DNA of 35,000 bases. Origin: Prorocentrum cordatum. Taxonomy: Eukaryota > Sar > Dinophyceae > Prorocentrales > Prorocentraceae. The notes beneath the pieces are model-generated. The model was not told the DNA's origin. It was given only the letters and a program-made list of their open reading frames with translations, and made no database searches. The stretch lies in contig CAUYUJ010000897.1 in assembly GCA_963575745.1 (NCBI GenBank), positions 1 through 35,000 of the forward strand, written 5' to 3'. Below are positions 19,790-29,165 of the stretch, in pieces; within the stretch, counting starts at the first letter, position 1; each line of letters starts with the position of its first letter. A program made the translations under genes and the position numbers.

Positions 19790-19865
19790 GATACGAGTTA
19801 GGCCAATATCTCGTATCATTCAATGTGGCCAGGCCCCAGGATACGAATCTGGCCAAGTTCGTATC
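19790..19865. other. Pair of tandem hairpins with covarying stems
   Basis: 19,790-19,797 GATACGAG pairs with 19,810-19,817 CTCGTATC. 19,840-19,847 GATACGAA pairs with 19,858-19,865 TTCGTATC. Both loops contain GGCCAA. The closing pair differs (G-C versus A-T) with pairing kept. The pair sits as a non-repetitive island between two CAT arrays. Confidence 0.7.
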
Positions 19866-19924
19866 ATCAGCGGTGGCTTGTTCGTAGTGCCTTCAATGTC
19901 TGCCGGCACAGGCGCATAGGCGCA

Positions 19925-20335
19925 TCATCATCATGATCATCCTCACCATCATCATCGTTACTGGCCTCATCATCACCATCATCCTGATGATCATCATCAG
20001 CATCAACAGTTGCAAACTATCACCATGACATCATCATTGTTATTGCCATCGTCATGGCCATCACCATCGTTCTCATTATCAACATTGGCATCATCGTCAT
20101 CACCACCGTCATCAGCATCATGATCAGCATCATCATCAGCAGCATCATCAACATCACCATCATCATGAACACCATCATCGTCATCATGTTTATCATCATG
20201 ATCATGATCATCATGATCATGATCACCATCATCATTATGATAATGATCATCATCATCACCATCATCAGCATCATGATCATGATCATGATCATCAGCACCA
20301 TCATCATCATCGTCATCAGCATCACGATTATCGAT
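19925..20335. repeat. CATCAT/GATCAT imperfect microsatellite
   Basis: Long imperfect array of CAT, ATC and GATCATGATCATGATC units. Many stretches are self-complementary (ATGATCATGATCAT). Confidence 0.93.
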
Positions 20336-20339
20336 CGCT

Positions 20340-20462
20340 CTCATCCTATCTCCCTCTCCATTCTGCCCCCTCCTTCCTCCGCTCCCCGCCCTATCTCCCT
20401 CTCCGCTTTCCTTCTCCTCTCTTCTCCACTCCCCGCGTCCTCTCTTTCCAACTCCTTCACGC
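20340..20462. repeat. Pyrimidine-rich degenerate repeat
   Basis: CTATCTCCCTCTCC(A/G)-type phrases recur near 20,345 and 20,390 within a C/T-rich tract. Confidence 0.6.
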
Positions 20463-20699
20463 GCTAGATAGAATAATTACAAAAAATATTACGAGATAAA
20501 CGAGCAATGTTGGAATAAGGAAAATTATACAGAACTTCGCTTATCTGGTTACTAACAAAAAAAGAAAAAGAACTAAAAAGATCAGAAAGTAAAATTACCG
20601 AGTCATGTGTGGGGGCTACGCGCATGATGGCTCAGGAGGCCACTAAGACGGCAACCAAACAGCTCAAGAGGCCGCCAATGCAGCCGAAGAGGGCACATA
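20463..20699. other. AT-rich island, no gene recognised
   Basis: Unusually A/T-rich for this window (AAAATTATACAG, AACAAAAAAAGAAAAAG), returning to GC-rich after 20,600. No ORF of note. Confidence 0.4.
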
Positions 20700-20985
20700 G
20701 GGCTTGTAGATCTTATAGGGCTCATAGGTCTCATAGGCCTCATGGGGCTCAGGCCTTATAGCGCTCACAGGGATCACAGGACTCGTAGAGCTCAAAGGAT
20801 CACAGAACTCGTAGTGCTCATGCGACTCCTAGGGCTAATTGGGCTCAGAAGACTCATGGGGCTCGTAGGGCTCATGGAGCTCATAGGGCTCATAAGGCTC
20901 ACCAGTCTCATAGGGCTCGTAGGGCTCGTAAGGCCCTCAGGGCTTCATAGCGCTCGTGTGGCCCATGGGGATCGCAGTGCTCATT
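20700..20985. repeat. Degenerate GGGCTCATA-family minisatellite
   Basis: Diverged 9-bp units (GGGCTCATA, GGACTCGTA, GGGCTCGTA), clearly related to the array at 5,435-5,745. Confidence 0.8.
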
Positions 20986-22370
20986 GAAATAATTATTTAA
21001 TTATTTAGACGTTGGATTGCGTGCTCATTTAAATAACCATTTTGATTAGCATTCAATGTTTCATACACCTCCCTCTCCACCTCACGTTCCGGCGCCTCCC
21101 CACCACAGTGCCAATGTCCCAATGAGCAAGGGAAACCACGCAAAATAATTAAATAAATAATAAAAATTATTTAGTTACTAACATGTTCAGCTTGCGGTGC
21201 TCATTAAATAACAATATTTGCTTAGCATTCAACCAGCATCGGATCCGCGCCTGTCCTCCGCCATGTCAATCTAAAAAGAGGCAAAAAAGAAAAAAAAAAA
21301 AAAAAAAAAAAAAACAAAAAAAAAAAAAAAAAAATAAGAAGAAAAAAAAGATAAAAAAAAAAAGAAGAAGAAAGACAGGGAACCACGCAAATAATTGAAT
21401 AAATAATTAAATAATTATTTAATTATTTACATGTTCGCTTGCGTGTTCATTGCAATAATCATTTAGATTCTCATCCAAGCCGCATCGTTCCGCGCCTCCT
21501 CCACGCAGTGCCAATGCTTAAATGAGCAAGGGAACCACGCAAATAATTAAATAAATAATTAAAGAATTATTTAATTATCTACATGTTCGCTTGCGTGCTC
21601 ATTGGAAGTAACCATTTTGAGTAGCATTCAATCCGCCATCGTTCCGCGCCTCCTCCACACAGTGCCAATAGTTAAATGAGCAAAGGAACCACGCAAATAA
21701 TTAAATAGTTAATTCATTATTCAATTCACTTATTTACATGTTCGCTTACGTGCTCGTCGAAATAATCATTTGGATTAGCATTCAATCAGTCATCGCCCCG
21801 CGCCCCCGCCACACAGCGCCATGGGTTGAATGAGCAAGGGAACCACGCAAATAATTGAATAAATAATTAAATAATTATTTAATGTGTTACATGTTCGCTT
21901 GCGTGCTCATCGAAATAATCATTTTGATTAGCGTTCAATCCGCCATCGTTCCGCGCCCCCGCCACACAGTGCCATTGATTGAATGAGCAAGGGAACCGCG
22001 CAAATAATTAAATAAATAATTAAATAATTATTCAATTACTTACATGTTCGCTTGCGTGCTCATCGAAATAATCATTTTGATCAGCATTCAATCCGCCATC
22101 TTTCCGCGCCTCCCCCACGCAGCGTCAATGATCAAATGAGCAACGGAACCGCGCAAATGATTGAATAAATAATTAAATAATTATTTAATTATTTACATGT
22201 TGGCTTGCATGCTCATGGTAATAATCATTTAGATGATCATCCAATCCGCATCGTTCCGCGCCTCCTCTACACAGTGCCAATGGTTAACTGAGCAAGGGAG
22301 CCACGCAAATAATTAAATAAATAATTAGACAACTATTAAATTACTTACATGTTCGCTTGCGTTAAGCATT
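20985..22370. repeat. AT-rich satellite with about 153-bp unit, 9 copies
   Basis: Each unit has ACATGTTCGCTTGCGTGCTC, then AAATAATCATTTTGATTAGC, ATTCAATCCGCCATC, TTCCGCGCC, AATGAGCAAGGGAACCACGC, and an A/T block (AATAATTAAATAAATAATTA). Unit markers lie near 21,012, 21,183, 21,430, 21,584, 21,737, 21,890, 22,045, 22,198 and 22,350. One unit is expanded by an A-rich insertion at 21,276-21,373. The A/T block is nearly self-complementary. Confidence 0.95.
21276..21373. repeat. A-rich tract inside one satellite unit
   Basis: Almost pure A with scattered G, C and T inserted in a single satellite copy. It could be a local expansion or the poly(A) tail of an inserted retrocopy. Confidence 0.75.
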
Positions 22371-22448
22371 TACAACGTAATATGAAGTGAATACGCTTAG
22401 CCATTCTCTGTAAAACCCCGAGCACCCGCCTGGAAATACAATGCAAGA

Positions 22449-22705
22449 CCATAGTTTCCTGCTGTCAGAACCATAGAGAATGAAAACGCCAAACGATTGT
22501 CTATGAGAATACGGAGCCCGACCCGAAAATTCAAAAAAAGGCCATAGTTTCCTGCTTACAGAACAGTAGGTGAAGATTATGCCAATCGATTCTTTCAGAA
22601 TCGGATCCCGGCCTGAAAATTCAAAAAAACGGCCATAGCTTCCTGCTTACAAAACAGAACCCCGTCTGGAAATTCAACAAAAAACCCGAGTTTCCTGCCA
22701 ACCAA
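22449..22705. repeat. Tandem repeat of about 90 bp, 3.5 copies
   Basis: GCCATAGTTTCCTGCTTACA starts units near 22,449, 22,543 and 22,632, with a partial at 22,690. Units end in GAAAATTCAAAAAAA. Confidence 0.88.
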
Positions 22706-22975
22706 CCGGCCAACCGGCCAACCGACCCGCCAACCGGCCAATCGGCCAACCACCCAACGCACTGGCCAACCTGCCAACCAACCAACCAACCAACCTGTTT
22801 GTAATGAAACCGGCCAATCAACCAGCCAACCGACAAACAAACCAACCAGCCAGCTGGCCAACCAACCAACGAACCGACCAACGTGCCAACCAACCAACCA
22901 ACCAAACGGCAAAACAACCAACCAACCGGCCAACCAACCAACCCACCAACCAACCAACCAAACGACCAAGCAACG
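22695..22975. repeat. (CCAACCGG/CCAACCAA)n minisatellite
   Basis: Tetranucleotide-based array of CCAA, CCGG and CCAG units, interrupted once by GTTTGTAATGAAA. Confidence 0.93.
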
Positions 22976-22976
22976 G

Positions 22977-23222
22977 TGTCTGGTGTCCGGTGTCCGGTGT
23001 CCAAAATCCGGTGTCGGGTATCGGGTGTCCGGCATCCGGCGTCTGGCGTCCAACATCTGGCGTCCGGTGTCCGGTGTCCGGAAACCGGGTGTCCGGTGTC
23101 TGGTGTCCGGAAACGGGGTGTCCGATGTCCGATGTCCGGTTTCTGGCATCCGGCATCCGGCGTCCGGCGTCCTGCGTCCGGCGTCCGGTGTCTGATGTCC
23201 GGTGTCCGGTGTCCGGTGGTGT
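22977..23222. repeat. (GTGTCCG)n minisatellite, block 1
   Basis: 7-bp units GTGTCCG, GCGTCCG and GCATCCG. Confidence 0.93.
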
Positions 23223-23284
23223 CTGGTGCGCATTACTGCTGTTCAATAACTACCAACAAATGAAGCAAATCAAACAAGATTGAC

Positions 23285-23695
23285 TTGGTGTCCGGTGTAC
23301 CGGAGTCCGTGTCCGTCCCACCCCTGTGTCCGGTGGCCGTGGCCGGTGTCTGGTTGTCCCGGTGTCCGGTGTCCGGTGACCGTGTGTCCGGTGTCGGTGA
23401 CCAGTGGTCCGGTGTCCCGGTGTCCTGGTCCGATGGCACCGGTGTCCGGTGGTCCGGTGCTCCGTTGTTTGTTGCCGGTGCCCGGTGTCCGGTGTCCGGT
23501 GTCCTGTGTCCGGTGTCCGGTGGCCGGTGGCCGGTGGCCGGTGTCCGGTGTCGGGTGTCGGGTGTCCGGTGTCCGGTGTCTGGTGTCCGGTGGCCGGTGG
23601 CTGGTGGCCAGTGTCCGGTGTCCAGTGTCCGGTGTCTGGTGTCCGGCGCCCGGTGTCCGGTGTCCGGTGTCGGCTTCAGTGTCCGGTGTCCGGCG
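23285..23695. repeat. (GTGTCCG)n minisatellite, block 2
   Basis: Same 7-bp unit as block 1 with GTGGCCG and GTGTCTG variants. It is separated from block 1 by about 60 bp of non-repetitive sequence. Confidence 0.93.
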
Positions 23696-23719
23696 CGCGA
23701 GAATCGTTCTATAGTGGGG

Positions 23720-23948
23720 ACGATGGCGGTCATGATGATCATGACGGTCATGGTGAGGTCGGTACCCATCATGAGTATTTAAATCACCAGTATTATCATC
23801 ATCATCTTCGTTATCATAGTCAACAACATCATTAACATTACCAGCAGTATCGACTTCACCATCTTGACCATTGACAACATGCTCGTTGTCGCCGACATCA
23901 TCATCGCCATCATCGACATCATCTTCATCATGTGCATCAACATCATCG
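23720..23948. repeat. CAT/ATC imperfect microsatellite
   Basis: Imperfect CATCAT/GTCATC array. Confidence 0.85.
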
Positions 23949-23967
23949 TCGTCGGGATCGGATCTGC

Positions 23968-24235
23968 AGATCCGGTGGGTCCGGTGGGTCCGGTGGGTCC
24001 GGTGGGTCCGGTGGGTCCGGTGGGTCCGGTGGGTCCGGTGGGTCCGGTGGGTCCGGTGGGTCGTGGTCAGGTGGGTCCGGTGGGTCCGGTGGTTCAGGCG
24101 GTCCGTGGTCCTGTTGGTCCGTGGTCCGGTTGTCCGGTGGGTCCGGTTGGTCCGGGGGGCCGGCGGGTCCGGTGGGGGTCCGTGGTCCGGCGGGGTCCGG
24201 TGGGATCCGGAGGTTTCCGTGGTTTCGGTGCGCTC
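23968..24235. repeat. (GGTGGGTCC)n 9-bp minisatellite, second locus
   Basis: Near-perfect to 24,060 and diverged to 24,235. Same 9-bp unit and orientation as 12,676-13,075. Confidence 0.94.
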
Positions 24236-24832
24236 CGGCGCCGCCATCCCCAGGGCGAACCAATTCTGGGACCCATGATACTATCCTCGATCCCACAAAA
24301 ACAGGGGAAGACGCGCGCTGCATCCCATATGCGTGCAGATTCCCAGCCTCGGCAGCCAATGCATCGTTCCTGTCTTGAGCTAGCTCCGAACCAGACGCTA
24401 ATCAAACATCAAATGGTACATTAGCCACTGTATCCAGCTGCAAGTGAGGAGTAAACCGCGGTTCAAATGCAACCGTTTCGCGCTGATGTTTCCCGTCTCT
24501 TGGACATGTTCGCTGCGTTTGTTCGCCTCTTCTTTCGGGAGGTGACTCGTCGTTGGCCCACTGTGGGATGTCGCCCCCCACGGCGGTGACAAAATGTTTC
24601 TTTTGGATCGCCGCGCCCCGTTTTTCTCCATCTGACGTTCCCTGGCCTCTTTGTGTTGCAGTGGTACTCCAAAAAAAGAAACTGTTTCTCTCTTCCTTTT
24701 TCCTTCCTCCTATCCCTCCCGCTGGGCGTCCGCCTCGTCTTGCTGGGCTCTCCCTTCACTTTGTCGCTGCCCCGCCGTCCGTCACCCTCGCGTGCGAAAT
24801 TGCGTTCCTGTTCGTCCTCCTTTTCCACTAAG
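24236..24832 (+). other. Probable intronic or flanking sequence with a strong polypyrimidine tract
   Basis: 24,236-24,460 shows nothing recognisable. An ATG at 24,467 opens a 40-codon frame (MQPFRADVSRLLDMFAAF) that could be a short exon. 24,600-24,830 is pyrimidine-rich and ends in ttttccactaag, the acceptor of the next exon. Confidence 0.35.
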
Positions 24833-25272
24833 GATCTTCGACATCACTGCCGACGCCGTGAGGACTGCGCGGGGCTCTGGCCACGGCCAAGTGCCAATGG
24901 GAATCACCACGTACGCACCGAACGCAGTGGAACGTCAATGGCGGACCGCCAAAGGGGTGCTCTGTGATGGGCGAGTCCGCAACAGCGTCCCCGACATCAT
25001 CATGGGCATGGCGAATCAGCTGCGCGTTCGCAGTGAGGGGGGTGCGTACGACCATTGCGTGACCCAGCTCACGGAGGCCCCGCGATGGCAGAGGGAGGGC
25101 GCCACGCGCGACAGAAGAGCCAAGGAGAAAGGCCTATCAGCTGACGAGGACACCTTGCACAGGTGCGAGAATCTGCCAATCATTCTCCGTCACTACCAGG
25201 AACTAGGGATGGAATTGAAAAACTGTCTGAAGCCAGAGTTGGCGCTGGACGCCCCGGCAAGCATCAAGCAAG
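24833..25272 (+). CDS. MULE-like transposase, C-terminal exon D (catalytic Glu region)
   Basis: This 440-nt exon follows a strong acceptor (ttttccactaag). It reads FDITADAVRTARGSGHGQ, then PMGITTYAPNAVERQWRTAK and RNSVPDIIMGMANQLRVRSE. The T-x-Y-A-P-N-x-x-E-x-x-W-x-x-x-K pattern fits the segment with the final catalytic Glu in MULE transposases (N-x2-E-x2-W-x3-K). A second part (LPIILRHYQELGMELKNCL) is helical. The donor is gttcgc at 25,273 in phase 1. This segment is missing from the exon set at 7.7-9.1 kb, so the two sets are complementary on the same strand. An exon between exon C (phase 0) and exon D (phase 2) would still be needed. Confidence 0.52.
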
Positions 25273-25398
25273 GTTCGCAGCGTGCGAACCGCAGTTTTGT
25301 TCCCGCGCGAACCTGGGCAGCGAGTGTTGAAAGAGAGGGGGGTGGGCACGATTTGACCACATGAGTGTCCTCGTGGACCCCTGAACCCTTTCTGCAAG

Positions 25399-25466
25399 CA
25401 CCGTTTGGGAATGATTATCGTAATGTGCTCCGGGGGCAAATCACTTTGGAGTGGTATAAAAGACTA
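25399..25466 (+). CDS. MULE-like transposase, short exon D2
   Basis: The acceptor (ctttctgcaag) in phase 1 matches the exon D donor. It reads PFGNDYRNVLRGQITLEWYK and continues RL to a possible donor (CTA|gtccgc) in phase 0, which matches the acceptor of exon E. The phase agreement on both sides supports it despite its short length. Confidence 0.4.
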
Positions 25467-25845
25467 GTCCGCCATGGGATGTGTAGAGGGAGATAGGCAA
25501 GGCAAGATGAGCAGGATAGAACTCGCGTTTGTTTTCCTGTCAGCGGACCCGTGAGATCTTGAGCCAATGTTGTTGCAGTGCACGCCTCCTGATATTGCTG
25601 ACTTCGTCGCGAGTATACCCCTCACCTGGTTGTCGTCGATTGGCCGCAGTATCGACGCATCGACTCCCGTCACCCATATATATATATATATGGATGACAA
25701 GACATGGGGCCCCCGTTCCCGATATGATATCGCGATTTCGAGTTCCCCCCCTTCGACGCCAATAGATATGACATCAACTCGCTATCCCCACTATCGAAAT
25801 ATCGATATTGGGTGGCAAGCGCCCGTGATTCTCGGATGTTGCCAG

Positions 25846-26253
25846 GAACATGGGCAGGATGCGACGTATTTGCACCGGGCGTGCAACTACGTTCTGGCCA
25901 CAGCCGAAGTTGCCAAGGCGATCTATGTGATGCCGAAGTATTGTCTTGACTGGGCGACCGAGAGGGCAGACGATATGCAGGCCGCACTCCTACTGGGACT
26001 CGCAGAGACCAAGACTGACGTGAGAAACGCCTGCAGAGATCGCGACACGAACGAGTACAACCCACAGCGGCACAAGTACTTGAGGCAAAACTTCGTGAAC
26101 GTTTACATCACCACACGCGGCGACGTAGTCGAAACGTCCACGCATTGCATCAGGGGCGCAGGGTTCACGGAGCACGTGCTCTTCATCGCTGGCCTGCAGA
26201 AGGACGATTGGGCGAGCCCGATGCCTAAAGGACGGAGCCTCACAGAAGATAGG
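25846..26253 (+). CDS. MULE-like transposase, C-terminal exon E (SWIM-like end)
   Basis: After the acceptor tgttgccag the frame reads EHGQDATYLHRACNYVLA, AEVAKAIYVMPKYCLDW, then DRDTNEYNPQRHKYLRQNF and NVYITTRGDVVETSTHC, followed by GAGFTEHVLFIAGL. MULE transposases often end in a SWIM zinc finger. The HC...EHV segment is placed like one, but only one Cys and one His are clear, so a normal zinc site is doubtful. A donor (AGG|gtgggg) follows SLTEDR; otherwise the frame stays open to a stop at 26,443-26,445, inside the left end of the foldback-like element. Codon use is GC3-rich, unlike the flanking satellites. Confidence 0.52.
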
Positions 26254-26289
26254 GTGGGGATGCGAGAGATGCCCCTACGCATAGGTCGC

Positions 26290-26437
26290 TCACCGAAGGC
26301 CCCAGTGGCAGGGTTCGCATGGCGGCCTCAGGGCATCTCGGCACGCCCCTCACGACGATTGTGGCCCCATTGGGAGCTTCATCGAAGGCCCCAGCGGCGC
26401 GGCCTCGGACGACGCGCCTCGTGGCCCCACGAGAGTA
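26290..26437 (+). repeat. Dispersed repeat R, partial copy left of the foldback element
   Basis: Contains GGCCCCATTGGGAGCTTCAT and CGAAGGCCCCAGCGGCGC. These match GGCCCCACTGGGAGCTCTGA and CGAAGGCCCCACTGACAGC at 27,970-28,010, in the same orientation. Confidence 0.6.
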
Positions 26438-27961
26438 GATCCTAACCGTGAGGAGCTTTGCGCATAACCGTGAGTGATTGAGTGCACGCTGTGAATGCAC
26501 GCTGTGAGTGCACGCTATGGTGAGCGCGTGCTGTAAGTGCACGCTGTGAGCCCACGCAGTGGTGAGTACACGCTGTGAGCGCACGCTGTGAGTGCACACT
26601 GTGGTGAATGCACGCTGTGAGTGCACGCTGTCAGTGCACGCTGCGGTGAGTGCACGCTGTGAGTGCACGCTGCGAGTGCACGCTGTGCGTGCACGCGGCG
26701 TCGAGGGCTCGCTGAGCTGATGAGCGCGCTCGCACAGCCTGCGCTCGCAGCGTGCGCTCACAGCATGCACTCACAGCGTGGGCTCACAGCGTGGGCTCAC
26801 GGCGTGGGCTCACAACGTGGGCTCACAGCGTGGGCTCACAGCGTGGGCTCACAGCGTGGGCTCGCAGCGTGGGCTCACACCGTGGGCTCACAGCGTGGAC
26901 TCAGAGCGTGGGCTCACAGCGTGGACTCACAGCGTGGGCTCACCACGGCGGGCACGCACAGCAGCGCGGGCCAATCACGCTGTGAGTGCACGCTGTGAGC
27001 ACGCTGTGAGTGCACGCTGTGGGCGCACGCTGCGCGCCACCCGGTGAGAAAAACTGTGTTGGCACGCTGTGAGTGCACGCTGTGGGCCCGACGGAATCTC
27101 GGATTGCTTACGCGCCGGCTTTCTCCGCGCGGTCCGAAAGTGATTTCCTCTGTGGTGTGTGTGCGTGCGTTTGTGAGTGAAGGTGGTGGTGGTGGGAGTG
27201 GTGGTGGCAGTGATTATGGTGGTGGTGGGGTTGGTTGTGGCGGTATCGTTGGCGGTGGTGGTGGTTGAGGTGGTGGGGTGGTGGTGTGTGTGTGTGTGTG
27301 CGTGTGTGCGTGGTGGGTGTTGTGCGGTGTGCGGCGTGCGGTGTGCGGTGTGCGGTGGGCGGTGTGAGGTGTATGGTGTGTGGTGTGTGATGTGTGATGC
27401 ATGGTGGGCGCTGTGTGGTGCGTGGTGGGTGGTCTGTGGTGGGTGGTGGGTGGTGGTGGGTGGTGTGTGGTGTGGGGGTGTGCGGTGTGCGGTGTGGTGT
27501 GGTGTGTGGTGTGTGGTGTGTGGCGTGTGGCGTGTGGTCTGTTTTGTGCCGTGTGTTGCGTGTGATGTATTGCGGGTGGTGTGTTGCGTGTGGTGTGTGG
27601 TGTGTGGAGTGTTGCGTGCGGTCTGTTGCGTGTCGTGTGTGCGCGTGGTGTGTTGCGTGTGGTGTGTTGCATGTGGTGTGTTGCGCGCGGTATGTTGCGT
27701 GTCGTGTGTGTGGCGTGTGGTGTGTTGCGTGTGGTGTGTTCAACTCACAGCGTGGACTCACAGCGTGCACTCACAGCGTGGGCTCACAGCGTGGCCTCGC
27801 AGCGCACACTCAACACAGCGTGTACTCACAGCGTACACTCACAACGCACACTCAACACAGCGTGCGCTCACAACGTGCACTCGCAGCGTGCACTGAATCA
27901 CTCACGGTTAAGCGAAAAAAACACTCACGGTTAAGCGAAAAACTACTCACGGTTTGGATCC
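26438..27961. mobile_element. Foldback-like element with long inverted ends built of tandem repeats
   Basis: The left end reads GATCC, TAACCGTGAGG, AGCTTTGCGCA and TAACCGTGAGTGATT. The reverse complement of the right end reads GGATCC, AAACCGTGAGT, AGTTTTTCGCT and TAACCGTGAGTG...ATT. Inside the left end is a GTGAGTGCACGCT array (26,480-26,700). Inside the right end is the inverse, CACAGCGTGCACTCA (27,740-27,895). The core holds an inverted block (26,745-26,960), a forward block (26,975-27,095) and a GTGTGGTGT tract (27,150-27,740). Long inverted ends made of short tandem repeats define foldback-type elements, some of which are moved by MULE-class transposases. No transposase lies inside. MULE-like exons lie immediately to the left. 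Confidence 0.6.
27150..27740. repeat. GTGTGGTGT-rich imperfect repeat
   Basis: Imperfect (GTG)/(TGTGTGGTG) array in the core of the foldback-like element. It gives Val/Cys-rich and Thr/His-rich pseudo-ORFs. Confidence 0.9.
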
Positions 27962-27964
27962 CCC

Positions 27965-28100
27965 TTCGGCCCCACTGGGAGCTCTGAGCGAAGGCCCCAC
28001 TGACAGCGCCTGCATGCGTCCCCCGCCCATTTCGGCACAGCCCACGCACGTCTCGGGGCCCCCGTCCGCGTTGCCCCGCGCCGAAGAAGCCGTTGCACGA
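27965..28100 (+). repeat. Dispersed repeat R, copy 2
   Basis: CACTGGGAGCTCTGAGCGAAG ... GCGTCCCCCGCCCATTTCGG ... CCGTCCGCGTTGCCCCG matches 28,670-28,790 in the same order and orientation. Confidence 0.8.
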
Positions 28101-28119
28101 TGAAGGAAGCACTCTCGGC

Positions 28120-28660
28120 TGTTGAAATCACAGCCGTTATATAGGACGCCATGAATGAGATCACGCACCCTGGCCTTTAGTAGCAGTTGCATGATGAGGA
28201 AACGATGCACACCCATGCACACATATACACACACACGCACGCGCACACACATGAACATATACACACAAACCAACACACGCCCGCACCCGCGCCCGCAATG
28301 ATGTTGATGATGATGATGATGCTGATGATGATGATGATGATGATGATGATAATGTTGCTGATGATGATAATGACGATGGTGGTAATAATGACGGCGATGA
28401 TGACGATGATGGCAACTCCACCGTTGCCCTCCTCATTCCCCTTGCCTCTAAGCCCAAGACGGTCTTTAAACCGGCGCAGTATAGCCGACGGAAAAACAAT
28501 TCGGTCCCAGTCCCCGTGCCCTCAAAAATCATGCAACCACCCCTCCTTGCGAGATCGCGAACTGCCCGTGCTCTTCCCTCCTCCTCCTATCCCTCCCTTC
28601 CATTCCCGTGGGCCCCACGAAGCAGCGTTTGAACATGTGCGAACGTTTCCTGTTCCAAAC
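28120..28660. repeat. Composite dispersed repeat C, copy 1 (CA array, GAT array, conserved tail)
   Basis: Order: ATCACAGCCGTTATA, then CGCACCCTGGCC, a CA/CG array (28,200-28,290), a GAT array (28,300-28,415), and ATTCGGTCCCAGTCCCCGTG plus pyrimidine-rich sequence. The same order is seen at 33,215-34,020. Confidence 0.8.
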
Positions 28661-28664
28661 TACG

Positions 28665-28800
28665 AATTGGGAGCTTTGAGCGGAGGCCCTAGTGGCAGTG
28701 CCCGCGTGCGTCTCCCGCCCATTTCGGCGCGCCCGACGCGCGTTTCGGGGCTCCCATCCGCGTTGCCCCGTGCTGCATCCCTCTCGCGGCGCGCCATTTA
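28665..28800 (+). repeat. Dispersed repeat R, copy 3
   Basis: TTGGGAGCTTTGAGCGGAGG ... CGTCTCCCGCCCATTTCGGC ... CATCCGCGTTGCCCCGTGC, about 700 bp from copy 2. Confidence 0.8.
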
Positions 28801-28904
28801 TGATGACAGGGGCATACCCTGCGAGACTCGCAGCTGCATATGGTTGGGTCCTTCGCCAAGCTAACTTGAAACTGCATTGCATAATGCGTTTGGCTGCGGC
28901 CCAG

Positions 28905-29072
28905 GACCTGGGCACGGGAAGGCGGCGACCCCCTCCAAGAAAAAGCCGAGGCACAGCGCGGCCAAGCTGTCCGAACGGGCCAAGCTAGAAAAAAAAAAAA
29001 AAAAAAGATAAAAAAAATACAATAAAAAAGAAGAAAAAAAAAAAAATAAAAATAAAAAAAAAAAAAAGCCTT
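28905..29072 (+). other. Lys-rich open segment running into an A-rich tract
   Basis: After an acceptor-like gcggcccag the frame reads HGKAATPSKKKPRHSAAKLS and ERAKLE with GC-rich third positions, then enters an almost pure A tract (28,988-29,068) read as poly-Lys. It may be an upstream exon of the OTU gene, or the end of a retrocopy with a poly(A) tail. I cannot decide. Confidence 0.3.
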
Positions 29073-29165
29073 CGCTCGAGGGTGCTTGCCTCCAGGAGAG
29101 CGAGTGAACACGAGCACCAAACGAAAAACAAAAAACCCCAAAACAAAACTTCAGGCTCTTCCTAA

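Noticed and set aside
20003-20467. Met/Ile- and Asp/His-rich ORFs
   Set aside because: Direct translations of the CAT/ATC microsatellite. The same happens at 23.7, 28.3, 32.8 and 33.7 kb.
21276-21373. Lys-rich ORF across the A-rich tract
   Set aside because: The tract lies inside one satellite unit, and poly-Lys is the automatic translation of poly(A).
25557-25568. Minus-strand CATTGGCTCAAG, resembling the 3' end of the spliced leader
   Set aside because: Only 10 contiguous leader bases match and two T are missing. No coding remnant follows on that strand, and chance occurrence is plausible.
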